A DNA stretch of 64,000 nucleotides from Actinomycetota bacterium (GTDB taxonomy: Bacteria > Actinomycetota > Acidimicrobiia > Acidimicrobiales > Aldehydirespiratoraceae). Under the pieces are notes generated by a model. That model saw only the letters and a program-made list of their open reading frames with translations, made no database searches and was not told the origin of the DNA. Positions 50,807 through 59,087 of this stretch are shown here, piece after piece. A program made the position numbers and the translations under genes. The first letter of the stretch is position 1, and every line of letters begins with the position of its first letter. The stretch spans positions 1-64,000 of the forward strand of contig JAPOHW010000016.1 in NCBI GenBank assembly GCA_029979265.1, given 5' to 3'.

Positions 50807-51247
50807 ATGTCGACCCGAGTGATCTCAGCATCGCGGATCATGCCCTTCTCACCCGAGGAGGTCTGGTCGGTTGTCGCAAGTCCCCAAGGTCACGTCGAGA
50901 TGGACGGCTCGGGGACGGTGAAGGGTGTGGCGGCAGGGCCTGCCGAACTCGAGCAGGGTTCGACGTTTCGGATGAAGATGCGTCTCGGCATGCCCTACCA
51001 GATGCGCTCGACCGTGGTGGAGTACGAGAAGTATCGGCTGATTGCGTGGGCCCACTTCGGAAAGCACCGATGGCGATACGAACTCGAACCGGTCGAGGGC
51101 GGTACCCGCGTGACCGAGTCGTTCGACTGGTCTCAGGCGATTTCCCCTCGGTTCATCGAACGGGTGGGCTATCCCGCTCGTCATCGAGCGAATCTGGAGG
51201 CAACCCTCGAACGACTCGAGGAGGTCGTGGCGAGCCGATCGAGCTGA
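50807..51247 (+). CDS. SRPBCC-family (START-like) protein
   Basis: 146-residue helix-grip protein, binding a hydrophobic ligand or toxin-type cyclase/aromatase-like. STRVISASRIMPFSPEEVWSVV is the N-terminal strand and helix, GMPYQMRSTVVEYEKYRLIAW the central strands and ESFDWSQAISPRFIERVGYPARHR the long C-terminal helix. No catalytic residues stand out. It ends four bases before the converging lipoprotein gene. Confidence 0.85.
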   Translation: MSTRVISASRIMPFSPEEVWSVVASPQGHVEMDGSGTVKGVAAGPAELEQGSTFRMKMRLGMPYQMRSTVVEYEKYRLIAWAHFGKHRWRYELEPVEGGTRVTESFDWSQAISPRFIERVGYPARHRANLEATLERLEEVVASRSS

Positions 51248-51250
51248 ACG

Positions 51251-51712
51251 TCAGTCGAGTCCGGGTGCAGCGAGGCGTCGAGCGTCGGCGAAGCGTTCGA
51301 CCTGTTCGACAGCAGCAACGGCGCAGCTGAGTTTCCACGTCCACGCCGTTGCGATCACGGGTGCTGGGAGATCGTCCCCGGGAGCGACAACCGTGCGGTC
51401 GTCGGCGAGAGGCAGCAGGTCTGCGGCGTCGACCGACGGGTCGTACTGCACCATCACTCCGCCGGCTTCGAGCAACCGCACCTGAAGAGCGGGTGGCACC
51501 GGCTCGGTCAACACGCCGCTCGGAACCGGCCCGGCCACATGTGGGCCAGAGGTCGGCGGGTGGCTGAGATACGCGAAACGGTCGTCGCCGACGATGTGGC
51601 GATCCGAGGCGGGGTCCTCCGGTTCGCGGAGTTCGGTGCACACCGACTCGTTGCCCGAACTGCAGGCGGAGAGCAGCAGGACTGCAGCGAGAATCCATCG
51701 CAGGGAGCACAC
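51251..51712 (-). CDS. DUF3105-family lipoprotein
   Basis: 153 residues from a GTG at 51712 that starts a lipoprotein signal (LRWILAAVLLLSACSSG, lipobox LSAC). The mature part shows HIVGDDRFAYLSHPPTSGPH, the SHPPTSGPH stretch being the DUF3105 hallmark, and GGVMVQYDPSVDA. DUF3105 proteins are extracytoplasmic and of unknown function, often with copper- or serine/threonine-kinase-linked genes. Only two Cys (CTEL, LSCAVA) in the mature part. Confidence 0.82.
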   Translation of the reverse strand: MCSLRWILAAVLLLSACSSGNESVCTELREPEDPASDRHIVGDDRFAYLSHPPTSGPHVAGPVPSGVLTEPVPPALQVRLLEAGGVMVQYDPSVDAADLLPLADDRTVVAPGDDLPAPVIATAWTWKLSCAVAAVEQVERFADARRLAAPGLD

Positions 51713-51736
51713 GGGAGCGAGCCTATGCTCGGCGTC

Positions 51737-52024
51737 ATGTCTCGGGTCCAGATCGAGCGCCGACTCCGAAGCGTGGGTGAACGACTCAAGTCGGCGCGCG
51801 ACGACCTCGGTGTCACCGAAGAGCAACTGGTTCAGCTTGCCGACGAGGCCGACGATGCACGACTACGTTCCCTGGTATCGGAAACACCGATCGCAGAGAA
51901 GGAGCATCGGAAGGCGAGCCGTCACGCCGAACGGCTGCGCAAGCATCGTGACCGACTGCTGGCCGAGATCGCGACACTCGATGCCGAGCAGGACGAGCTG
52001 CTCGATCGTCTCACGAGCTCGTGA
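51737..52024 (+). CDS. Small coiled-coil protein upstream of the ANTAR regulator
   Basis: 95-residue highly charged, almost entirely helical protein (RRLRSVGERLKSARDDLGVT; HRKASRHAERLRKHRDRL; LDAEQDELLDRL). Two helices would pair as an antiparallel coiled coil. Its stop overlaps the GTG of the next gene (GTGA), so the pair is coupled, suggesting a joint role with the regulator. An ATG 12 bases upstream is an alternative start. Confidence 0.75.
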   Translation: MSRVQIERRLRSVGERLKSARDDLGVTEEQLVQLADEADDARLRSLVSETPIAEKEHRKASRHAERLRKHRDRLLAEIATLDAEQDELLDRLTSS

Positions 52025-52590
52025 GCGACGGATTGCGACTCGTCGTTGCCGAGGACGAGTCGATCATCCGACTCGATCTCGTCGAAGCGCTGCACGACTG
52101 CGGCTACGAGGTCGTCGCCGCCTGTGGTCGGGGTGACGATGCTGTGCGACTCGTGCTCGAACACGAACCCGATCTTGCGATCCTCGACGTCAAGATGCCC
52201 GGAATGACCGGCATCGACGCGGCTCGGGCCATCACTGCCGAGTCGTCGACTGCAGTCGTGATGCTTACGGCGTTCAGTCAGCGTGAGCTGATCGAGGAAG
52301 CGAGTGACGCTGGGGCCATGGCGTACCTGATCAAGCCCTATCGCCGCCACGATCTGATGGCGGCAGTCGAGCTTGCGGTGACCCGACGACGCGAGGCTGA
52401 GGCACTTGCAGGGCAGATGGCCGCACTCGAAGAGCAGTTCGAGGAACGCAAGACGATCGAACGGGCGAAGGGAATCCTGATGGATCGCAACGCGTTGTCG
52501 GAAGGTGATGCATTCCGCTTCCTGCAACGAAGCGCAATGTCGGGGCGTCGACGGATGATCGACATCGCGCGAGAGATTGTGGAGCAGTAG
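52021..52590 (+). CDS. pdtaR: ANTAR-domain response regulator, PdtaR-like
   Basis: Response regulator that binds RNA hairpins to control antitermination. 189 residues: receiver domain with acidic pocket Glu11-Asp12, phospho-acceptor Asp56 in LAILDVKMPGMTG, T in VMLTAF and K in LIKPYRR; a linking helix; then ANTAR at about 130-189 with ERKTIERAKGILMDRNALSE and AFRFLQRSAM. The gene order regulator-polA-rpsA is shared with Mycobacterium tuberculosis Rv1626-Rv1629-Rv1630, so the name follows synteny and domain layout. The partner histidine kinase is not in the window. Confidence 0.92.
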   Translation: MSDGLRLVVAEDESIIRLDLVEALHDCGYEVVAACGRGDDAVRLVLEHEPDLAILDVKMPGMTGIDAARAITAESSTAVVMLTAFSQRELIEEASDAGAMAYLIKPYRRHDLMAAVELAVTRRREAEALAGQMAALEEQFEERKTIERAKGILMDRNALSEGDAFRFLQRSAMSGRRRMIDIAREIVEQ

Positions 52591-52601
52591 GGTCGGCGAC
52601 G

Positions 52602-55259
52602 ATGCCGACTGTGATGCTGATCGACGGGAACTCGCTCACCTACCGCGCGTTCTTCGCACTCCCGACCGATATGGCGACGGCGTCCGGGCAGGTGACCAAC
52701 GCCGTGTTCGGATTCACGTCGATGCTCATCAACTTGATGAAGGATCACAACCCCGACCGCATCGCCGTTGCGTTCGACCGGCCGGAGCCGACATTTCGGC
52801 ACGAGATGACACCGACCTACAAGGCCCAGCGAGAGTCGGCCCCCGACATCCTTCGCCAACAGATGGGGCTTGTTCGCGAAGTCCTCGACGCGATGGCCAT
52901 TCCCCAGGTCGAGATTGTGGGGTTCGAGGCCGATGACATCATTGCCACGCTCGCTACCCAGGGACGTGACCGTGGGGATGACGTGATCATCGTCACCGGC
53001 GATCGCGACAGCTATCAGCTTGTCGAAGATCCGCACGTCAAGGTGCTCTACAACAAGCGTGGTGTGAGCGACTACGCGCTCTACGACGAGGCCGGAATTC
53101 TCGACCGCACAGGAGTCAAGCCGTCGGACTACGTGCACTACGCGGCACTGCGTGGCGACAACTCCGACAATCTCCCCGGCGTACCCGGGGTGGGTGAGAA
53201 GACTGCGGCGAAGCTGATCAACGAGCGCGGCGGAATCGATGGGATCTATGCGGCGCTGGACGAGTTCACCCCGAAGCTTCGCGAGAACCTTGCGGCCAAC
53301 GAAGCAAACGTGCGCAACAACGTCGAAATGATGGAACTCGTCCGTGACGTGACGATGGACTTCTCGCTCGATGAACTCGTGCAGGGGTCTCCCGATGTCG
53401 ACGCCGTCAAGAAGCTCTTCGACTTTCTCGAGTTCCGCTCGCTTTGGGATCGGTTGGCGCCGATGTTCGGAGAAGTCGGCTCGGAACCTGCGGAGGTCCT
53501 GGCGCCAACGATCACGGTGTACGAGACGCCGGCTGATGCAACTGCGGCACTCGAACGGGTGTGTTCGGGTGCCGATGTTCTTGCGCTCGGGGTGTCCGAG
53601 GTCGGCGTCGATGCGGGTCTTGCGTTCGTGGTCGATGGTGGCACCGGTGAGGTCGGGTTCGTCAGGGGCGCGTTCCTTGCTGATGCCGTTCTGCTCGATG
53701 CCCTGCGTTCCCTGTTCGGCCCGGGCGGTCGGCCCGTTGCCATGCACGGCGCAAAGGCCACCATCCGTCGGCTCTTCGACTTCGGTGTGGACGTTCAGGA
53801 CCTTGCGGTCGACACCCGACTCGCGGCGTACCTGCTCGACCCAGCCGACAGCGTCTACGAACTCGGGTCGCTGCTGTCGCGACATTGTGGCGTCGAGTTG
53901 CGCGAGTCGGGCCCGCCGGACGGGCAACTCGACTTTGATGCCGGTGCGCTCACCGACGAGTCCGAGGCGCCGGCGAACGCAGCGCTTGCGGTCCATCATC
54001 TCGTGAACCCGCTGCGCGAGGCGATGGCAGCGCAGGGGCTGCTTTCGTTGCACGACGATCTCGAGGTTCCGCTCGTGAGGGTGCTTGCGAAGATGGAACA
54101 TCGAGGGATCGGCGTCGATCCAGCTGTGTTGCGCACGATCCGCGACGAGTTGGTTACCGAAACCGACGCGCGGCGCCATGCGGTGGTCGAGCATGCCGGA
54201 CACGACTTCAACGTGAACTCCACCAAACAGCTGCGTGAGGTGCTTTTCGACGAGCTGGGTCTGACCCCACAGAAGAAGACGAAGACGGGGTTCTCCACCG
54301 ATGCGCAGTCGCTCGAGAAGATGCGCAACGAACACCCGATCGTCGAGGATCTCCTGCAGTATCGCGAGGTCGAGAAACTTCGCTCGACCTATGGCGAGGG
54401 CCTGCTCGCCGAGGTGGGGGAGGGCGATCGGATTCGGGCGACGTTTCAGCAGACCGTCGCCCGAACCGGCCGGCTCTCGTCCGATCAGCCGAACCTGCAC
54501 AACATTCCCGTTCGCTCCGAGCGTGGGCGGGTGTTCCGCACCGCCTTCGTCGCCCCGGCTGGTCACAAACTCCTCATCGCCGACTACGACCAGATCGAAC
54601 TGCGCTGCATTGCACACCTCGCCGAAGACCCCGGTCTGATCGAGGCATTCGAAGCCGGTGACGACATCCACACTGCAACAGCGGCACGGGTGTTCGGCAT
54701 CGCTCCCGAGGACGTGCATGTCGAGGAGCGCTCGAAGGCGAAGATGGTGTCGTACGGCCTCGCGTACGGCATGGAGGCCTACGGCCTGGCGCAGCGTCTC
54801 AACATTGCGGTTCCCGAAGCTGCAGAGATCCTCGAGAACTATTTCAGCGCATTTCCAGCGGTGAAGGCGTACATGGACGCCACCGTCGAGCTGGCTCGCG
54901 AGCGAGGCTTCACCGAGACGTTGTTCGGTCGACGTCGCCAGATCCCCGAACTGTCATCAGGGAACCGCCAGATTCGTCAGGCGGGTGAACGCCAGGCGAT
55001 GAACGCCGGTATCCAGGGTCTCGCAGCCGACATCTTCAAGGTCGCACTCGTCAATCTCGACCGAGCGTTCGAGCAGGAGGCGCTGCAGAGCGCAATCGTG
55101 CTCCAAGTCCACGACGAGATCATCGTCGAGGCCCCCGAGTCGGAAACCGGTTATGCCGGGGACCTGATGACATCGATCATGCGGGAAGCCTTCGAGCTGC
55201 GCGTACCGCTCGAGATCGACCTGCAAGTTGTCGACACCTGGGCTGACGCAAAGGGATGA
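52602..55259 (+). CDS. polA: DNA polymerase I
   Basis: 885-residue repair and Okazaki-fragment polymerase. The N-terminal 5'-3' nuclease shows LIDGNSLTYRAFFALP, VGFEADDIIATLA and DNLPGVPGVGEKTA. The middle 3'-5' exonuclease-like domain (about 300-480) lacks the metal-binding DxE (ADVLALGVSEVG), so it is proofreading-dead as in other actinobacteria. The polymerase has motif A LIADYDQIELR, the O-helix RSKAKMVSYGLAYGM and motif C LQVHDEIIVE. It follows the ANTAR gene by 11 bases, likely one transcript. Confidence 0.96.
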   Translation: MPTVMLIDGNSLTYRAFFALPTDMATASGQVTNAVFGFTSMLINLMKDHNPDRIAVAFDRPEPTFRHEMTPTYKAQRESAPDILRQQMGLVREVLDAMAIPQVEIVGFEADDIIATLATQGRDRGDDVIIVTGDRDSYQLVEDPHVKVLYNKRGVSDYALYDEAGILDRTGVKPSDYVHYAALRGDNSDNLPGVPGVGEKTAAKLINERGGIDGIYAALDEFTPKLRENLAANEANVRNNVEMMELVRDVTMDFSLDELVQGSPDVDAVKKLFDFLEFRSLWDRLAPMFGEVGSEPAEVLAPTITVYETPADATAALERVCSGADVLALGVSEVGVDAGLAFVVDGGTGEVGFVRGAFLADAVLLDALRSLFGPGGRPVAMHGAKATIRRLFDFGVDVQDLAVDTRLAAYLLDPADSVYELGSLLSRHCGVELRESGPPDGQLDFDAGALTDESEAPANAALAVHHLVNPLREAMAAQGLLSLHDDLEVPLVRVLAKMEHRGIGVDPAVLRTIRDELVTETDARRHAVVEHAGHDFNVNSTKQLREVLFDELGLTPQKKTKTGFSTDAQSLEKMRNEHPIVEDLLQYREVEKLRSTYGEGLLAEVGEGDRIRATFQQTVARTGRLSSDQPNLHNIPVRSERGRVFRTAFVAPAGHKLLIADYDQIELRCIAHLAEDPGLIEAFEAGDDIHTATAARVFGIAPEDVHVEERSKAKMVSYGLAYGMEAYGLAQRLNIAVPEAAEILENYFSAFPAVKAYMDATVELARERGFTETLFGRRRQIPELSSGNRQIRQAGERQAMNAGIQGLAADIFKVALVNLDRAFEQEALQSAIVLQVHDEIIVEAPESETGYAGDLMTSIMREAFELRVPLEIDLQVVDTWADAKG

Positions 55260-55265
55260 GCTGGC

Positions 55266-56306
55266 ATGTCGTCTCCTCCGGGTGACGCTGGGGTCGTGCC
55301 GGTTGATCTGTCTGGTTGGTCGTTCGGCGATGACGCAGTTCGTGACGCCATCGCCGCAGCGGTCGACCGGGCGTGTTCCACCTCGGGTGTTCTTGCCCTG
55401 ACCGGCCACGGGATCGATCGCACCGTGATGGAGCAGGTGCTGGAGGTGAGCACAGCCTTCTTCGATCTTCCGCTCGAGACGAAGCGGCGCATGATGGTCG
55501 ACGACATGGCGGCCAATCGGGGCTATGCAGCCTTCGGGACCGAGGCTCTGGCCTACAGCCGGGGGATCGAGTCCGAGCCCGACATGTTCGAGGCGTTCAA
55601 CGTCGGTTGTGAAACCGTGCCGGCAGGCGTTTCGGCCGAGGCCCGAGTGCAGTTCTTCGCACCGAACGTCTGGCCCGACGAGCCGGCCAGTCTTCGATCG
55701 ATCTACCTGCAGTACTTTGCCGAATGTGCCCAGCTGAGCCGGACCTTGTGTCAGGTCTTCGCCCGTGCGCTCGGGCTCGAGGAGCACTTCTTCGTCGAAT
55801 TGCACGATCGAGCGCCGAGCGTCATGCGCGCCAACAACTACGAGCGTCGCCCGGAGCATCCCGAACCGAGCCCCGATCAGCTACGAATGGGCGCGCACAG
55901 CGACTATGGCAGCTTCACCATCCTGATGGCCGATCCCGTACCTGGTCTGCAGATCCTCGGAACCCGAGGCGAATGGCACGACGTCCTTGCGCCGGTGGGA
56001 GGGTTCCTCGTGAATCTCGGTGATCTCCTCGCCGAGTGGACGAACGATCGTTGGCGCTCGACCGTACATCGCGTCGTCCCCCCACCACAGGGCACGCCCG
56101 GACCGTTTCGCCGGCGATCGATCGCCTGGTTTCAGCAACCGAACCACGACGCCGTGATCGAGGTGCTCGACGTGTGCTGCGACGACGACAACCCACCTCG
56201 CTATCCGCCGACCACGTCGGGAGACCATCTTCTGGCGAAGCTGATGGGCCCCCGCTCCGGAGCTGTCTCCGACGTCGACGCGACGTTTCTGGGGCTGGGA
56301 GACTGA
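55266..56306 (+). CDS. 2-oxoglutarate/Fe(II) oxygenase, isopenicillin-N-synthase family
   Basis: 346-residue non-haem iron oxygenase. DIOX-N domain first (VPVDLSGWSFGDDAVRDAIA ... SGVLALTGHGID). Iron ligands are H211-x-D213 in RMGAHSDYGSF and H268 in STVHRV; the R-x-S pair for the co-substrate carboxylate is in FRRRSIAWF (about 283-285). The plant-like and bacterial members make or modify small metabolites; the substrate is unknown. It is 6 bases past polA. Confidence 0.92.
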   Translation: MSSPPGDAGVVPVDLSGWSFGDDAVRDAIAAAVDRACSTSGVLALTGHGIDRTVMEQVLEVSTAFFDLPLETKRRMMVDDMAANRGYAAFGTEALAYSRGIESEPDMFEAFNVGCETVPAGVSAEARVQFFAPNVWPDEPASLRSIYLQYFAECAQLSRTLCQVFARALGLEEHFFVELHDRAPSVMRANNYERRPEHPEPSPDQLRMGAHSDYGSFTILMADPVPGLQILGTRGEWHDVLAPVGGFLVNLGDLLAEWTNDRWRSTVHRVVPPPQGTPGPFRRRSIAWFQQPNHDAVIEVLDVCCDDDNPPRYPPTTSGDHLLAKLMGPRSGAVSDVDATFLGLGD

Positions 56307-56318
56307 CCCGGCTCGTCG

Positions 56319-56696
56319 TCACGACAGCTGGCGGCGCAGGCGCCGGAGTTGGCTCGTGATGTACGGGCGGGCCCGGCGCTGGCCACCCTCGGCCGCAATC
56401 CGAGCCTCCAATGACTCGAGGACTCGAACCAGACGCGCTCGGTCGACCGACCAACCGTTCAGTTCGCACTCGTCGGCCCACTCGGTCAGGTTCCGGTGGC
56501 CGCGACGACCGTTGCATCGACCACAGGCGGCGACCTCGTTCTCAAGCCACGACGGCCCACCTTTGAGACGAGGCACGACATGTTCGGTGGTAGCCCGGAC
56601 CAGTGCCGTGTCGATAGCCCGTCCGCACCAGACACAGGTCGGGCCGTCACGGGTCAAGATGAGCTGGAGCCGCTCGACGCGGCCGGGACCTGTCAC
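56319..56696 (-). CDS. HNH endonuclease-like protein
   Basis: McrA-type HNH nuclease. CVWCGR with the zinc CxxC, TTEHVVPRLKGGPSWLENEV with the catalytic-type His and the beta-beta-alpha pattern, then ACGRCNGRRGHR with the second CxxC. A C-terminal helical tail (SLEARIAAEGGQRRARPYI) follows. Start is uncertain: the GTG at 56696 (125 residues) avoids overlap with the divergent methyltransferase, whereas a GTG at 56762 would give 147 residues and overlap it by 48 bases. It may be a stand-alone housekeeping HNH; no restriction partner is adjacent. Confidence 0.8.
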   Translation of the reverse strand: MTGPGRVERLQLILTRDGPTCVWCGRAIDTALVRATTEHVVPRLKGGPSWLENEVAACGRCNGRRGHRNLTEWADECELNGWSVDRARLVRVLESLEARIAAEGGQRRARPYITSQLRRLRRQLS

Positions 56697-56714
56697 AGCG
56701 GCAATGATGGCCGG

Positions 56715-57458
56715 ATGGCAGCAGGTACGGAGCGCCACTGGTTCGAAGAACTTGCCGACCACATGGGGCCGGCCTATTTGCGTTACGCGTTCACGAAGGG
56801 AACGCGATCAGAGATCGATGAGCTGCTCCGGCGCGTCCCGCTGCGGGACGGCGCCCGTGTGCTCGATGTGGGGTGCGGTCCCGGTCGCCATGCCCACGAA
56901 CTCGGGCGGCGAGGTTTCGTGGTCCATGGCGTGGACATCAGTGAGGCATTCGTCGATCTCGCCCGGGTCGATGCACCAGGAGGGGTGACGTTCGCAGCGA
57001 TGGATGCGCGCACGATGAGGTTCGAGGGCGAGTTCGATCTCGTCCTCTCGGTCTGTCAGGGAGCGTTCGGACTAAGCGGTGGGCCCGCAGCAGGTCGTTT
57101 GCTGGATCCTGACCGCCAGATTCTCGAACGGATGGGTCGGGCGGTGCGGCCCGGTGGTCATGTCGTGTTCACCGCGTTCAATGCCTATCTGCAAGTCGCC
57201 AACCTGGTCGACGGCAACGAGTTCGACGCCGAGCGTGGTGTCCACTGCGAGGTTACCGAGGTCCGCGATCCGGCGGGTGTGGCGAAGGAGGTGGAGCTCT
57301 GGACGACGTGTTTCACACCGCGCGAGCTTCGCCTGATGTGTGAGCTGGCGGGTCTGTCCATCGAGTCGATGACTGCGGCCGAGCCGGGCAACTGGACCGA
57401 TTTCCCGCCTGACGGGAACTTCCCGGAACTGCTCGTGATCGCTCGGCGTGAGGGGTAA
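56715..57458 (+). CDS. SAM-dependent methyltransferase (class I)
   Basis: 247 residues from the ATG at 56715. Motif I VLDVGCGPGRHAHELGRRG binds SAM, the acidic end of strand 2 is GVDIS, then VTFAAMDARTMRF and FDLVLSVCQGAFGLSGG. The frame is open upstream but overlaps the HNH gene and is not protein-like. The acceptor is unknown. An MttB-family gene begins 12 bases downstream. Confidence 0.87.
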   Translation: MAAGTERHWFEELADHMGPAYLRYAFTKGTRSEIDELLRRVPLRDGARVLDVGCGPGRHAHELGRRGFVVHGVDISEAFVDLARVDAPGGVTFAAMDARTMRFEGEFDLVLSVCQGAFGLSGGPAAGRLLDPDRQILERMGRAVRPGGHVVFTAFNAYLQVANLVDGNEFDAERGVHCEVTEVRDPAGVAKEVELWTTCFTPRELRLMCELAGLSIESMTAAEPGNWTDFPPDGNFPELLVIARREG

Positions 57459-57469
57459 TTTCGTCTCGG

Positions 57470-58999
57470 ATGGTTCGCCGGGGGGAACGTCGTCGGGGTG
57501 CGGTCGCTGCGGAACCCTCGTCCGCTTCGACGTTCGTTGCGATGCGCCGGAAGTTCGCCCCGTCAACCGTGCTCACCGAAGACGAGGTGCGAGAGGTTCA
57601 CCACCTGTCACTGCGGGTCCTTTCCGAGATCGGTCTCACCTTTCATGCCGAGTCGGCCTGGGACACGCTCGAGGGACATGGCTGCGCAGTCGATCGCAGC
57701 ACCGGCAACGTCCGTTTCGATCCCGCTGTCGTCGAACACTTCGTGGGCATGTCCCCGCCGGACTTCGACATCGCAGCGCGAGACCCGGCCAAGACGGTGC
57801 ACTTCGGTGGTGATTCGATCGTCTGGGGGTCGGCGTCGAGCGCCCCGAACGTCGTCGATGCCGAACGTGGTCGGCGTCCCGGTACCGGAGCAGTGCTGCA
57901 GGAGCTGATCAAACTCGGCCACATGCTTCCGACATGCCACCTCTTCGGTGGCCATTCGGTCGAGCCGATCGACCGGCCACCGAATACCCGGCACCTGGAC
58001 TCCGTGTTCGACTGGATCACCCTGTCCGACAAAGCCCTGCGCGTCTACGGCATCGGCGAGACACGGGTCGATGACGGTCTGGAGATGATCAAGCTCGGAT
58101 ACGGCATCGACGAGGATCAACTTCGTGCCACACCGCACACCATGTCGATCCTGAACGTCAACTCCCCACTGCTCGTCGACGAGCCGCTTCTCCTCGGCTC
58201 GCTCGCGTTGGCCAGACGGGGCCAGGCCACGGTCGTCTCCCCGGTGGCCATGTCAGGGGCGATGTCGCCGATCACCGCCTCGGGAAGCCTCATTCAGCAC
58301 AATGCAGAGAGCATCGGTGTGTCGGCCTACCTCCAGATGGAGGTTCCCGGTTGTCACCTCTTCTACGGTTCTCTGGTGGCCGCCGTCGACATGCGGAGCG
58401 GGGCCCCGGCGATGGGTGTGCCGGAGGCAGTCACGGGAGCGATCGCCGCCGGTCAGATGGCCCGTTTCTACGCCATGCCCTACCGCACATGGCTCGGCAG
58501 CACATCCAACACGGTGGACGCGCAAGCCGCCTACGAGTCGATGATGTCGATCATGGCGGCGCACATGGGGGGTGCTCATTTCGTTCACCACGGGCACGGA
58601 TGGATGCAGGGTGGTCTCACCACCGGGTTCGAGAAGACGATGCTCGATGCCGATCTCATCGAGATGTATGACGCCATCAAGCCGCGGATCGACTTGAGCG
58701 ATGCCGACGAAGTGATCGAGGCCATCAGGGAAGTGGGAGCCGGCGGCCACTTCCTCGGCTCATCGCACACCATGAGTCGCTACCAGTCCGAGTTCCACAC
58801 GCCGAAGCTGTCGGACTGGAGGAATTACGAGGCCTGGGCCGAGGCGGGCGCGACCCGGGTGATCGATCGGGCAACCGTGGCGTGGAAAGAACTGCTCGAA
58901 ACCTACGAAGCGCCAGCCCTCGACGTTGGACGGCGGGCTGCGTTGGTCGATTTCGTCGAGCGCCGCAAGCGAGAGATCGGCCCCGAGGACATCGGTTGA
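57470..58999 (+). CDS. Non-pyrrolysine MttB-family methylamine/betaine methyltransferase
   Basis: 509-residue protein of the trimethylamine methyltransferase (MttB) superfamily, which transfers methyl groups of quaternary amines or related donors to a corrinoid protein. There is no in-frame UAG where MttB has pyrrolysine, so it belongs to the larger non-Pyl group (glycine betaine, proline betaine and carnitine methyltransferases are known members). Visible: VREVHHLSLRVLSEIGLTFH at the start, SGAMSPITASGSLIQHNAES, YRTWLGSTSNTVDAQAAYES and GGHFLGSSHTMSRYQSEF near the end. An ATG at 57542 is an alternative that removes a basic lead. No corrinoid protein or activase lies nearby. Confidence 0.87.
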   Translation: MVRRGERRRGAVAAEPSSASTFVAMRRKFAPSTVLTEDEVREVHHLSLRVLSEIGLTFHAESAWDTLEGHGCAVDRSTGNVRFDPAVVEHFVGMSPPDFDIAARDPAKTVHFGGDSIVWGSASSAPNVVDAERGRRPGTGAVLQELIKLGHMLPTCHLFGGHSVEPIDRPPNTRHLDSVFDWITLSDKALRVYGIGETRVDDGLEMIKLGYGIDEDQLRATPHTMSILNVNSPLLVDEPLLLGSLALARRGQATVVSPVAMSGAMSPITASGSLIQHNAESIGVSAYLQMEVPGCHLFYGSLVAAVDMRSGAPAMGVPEAVTGAIAAGQMARFYAMPYRTWLGSTSNTVDAQAAYESMMSIMAAHMGGAHFVHHGHGWMQGGLTTGFEKTMLDADLIEMYDAIKPRIDLSDADEVIEAIREVGAGGHFLGSSHTMSRYQSEFHTPKLSDWRNYEAWAEAGATRVIDRATVAWKELLETYEAPALDVGRRAALVDFVERRKREIGPEDIG

Positions 59000-59087
59000 T
59001 GCCCGGCTAGGATAGAGCGGCTGTCTGCCTGACAGGCCCGCGCGGTCCGATACCGCCCGGGTACCTCGATTCGCCGAGAAAAATCCC

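Noticed and set aside
52338..54719. Long (793-codon) open frame on the minus strand
   Set aside because: It is fully antisense to polA, whose motifs are all intact. GC-rich third positions create such open shadows.
57470..58999. Pyrrolysine in the MttB-family protein
   Set aside because: The frame has no internal TAG, so it belongs to the non-pyrrolysine group.
59000..59087. Promoter for rpsA using TAGGAT at 59008
   Set aside because: No -35 element at a suitable distance; the gene may be read from upstream.
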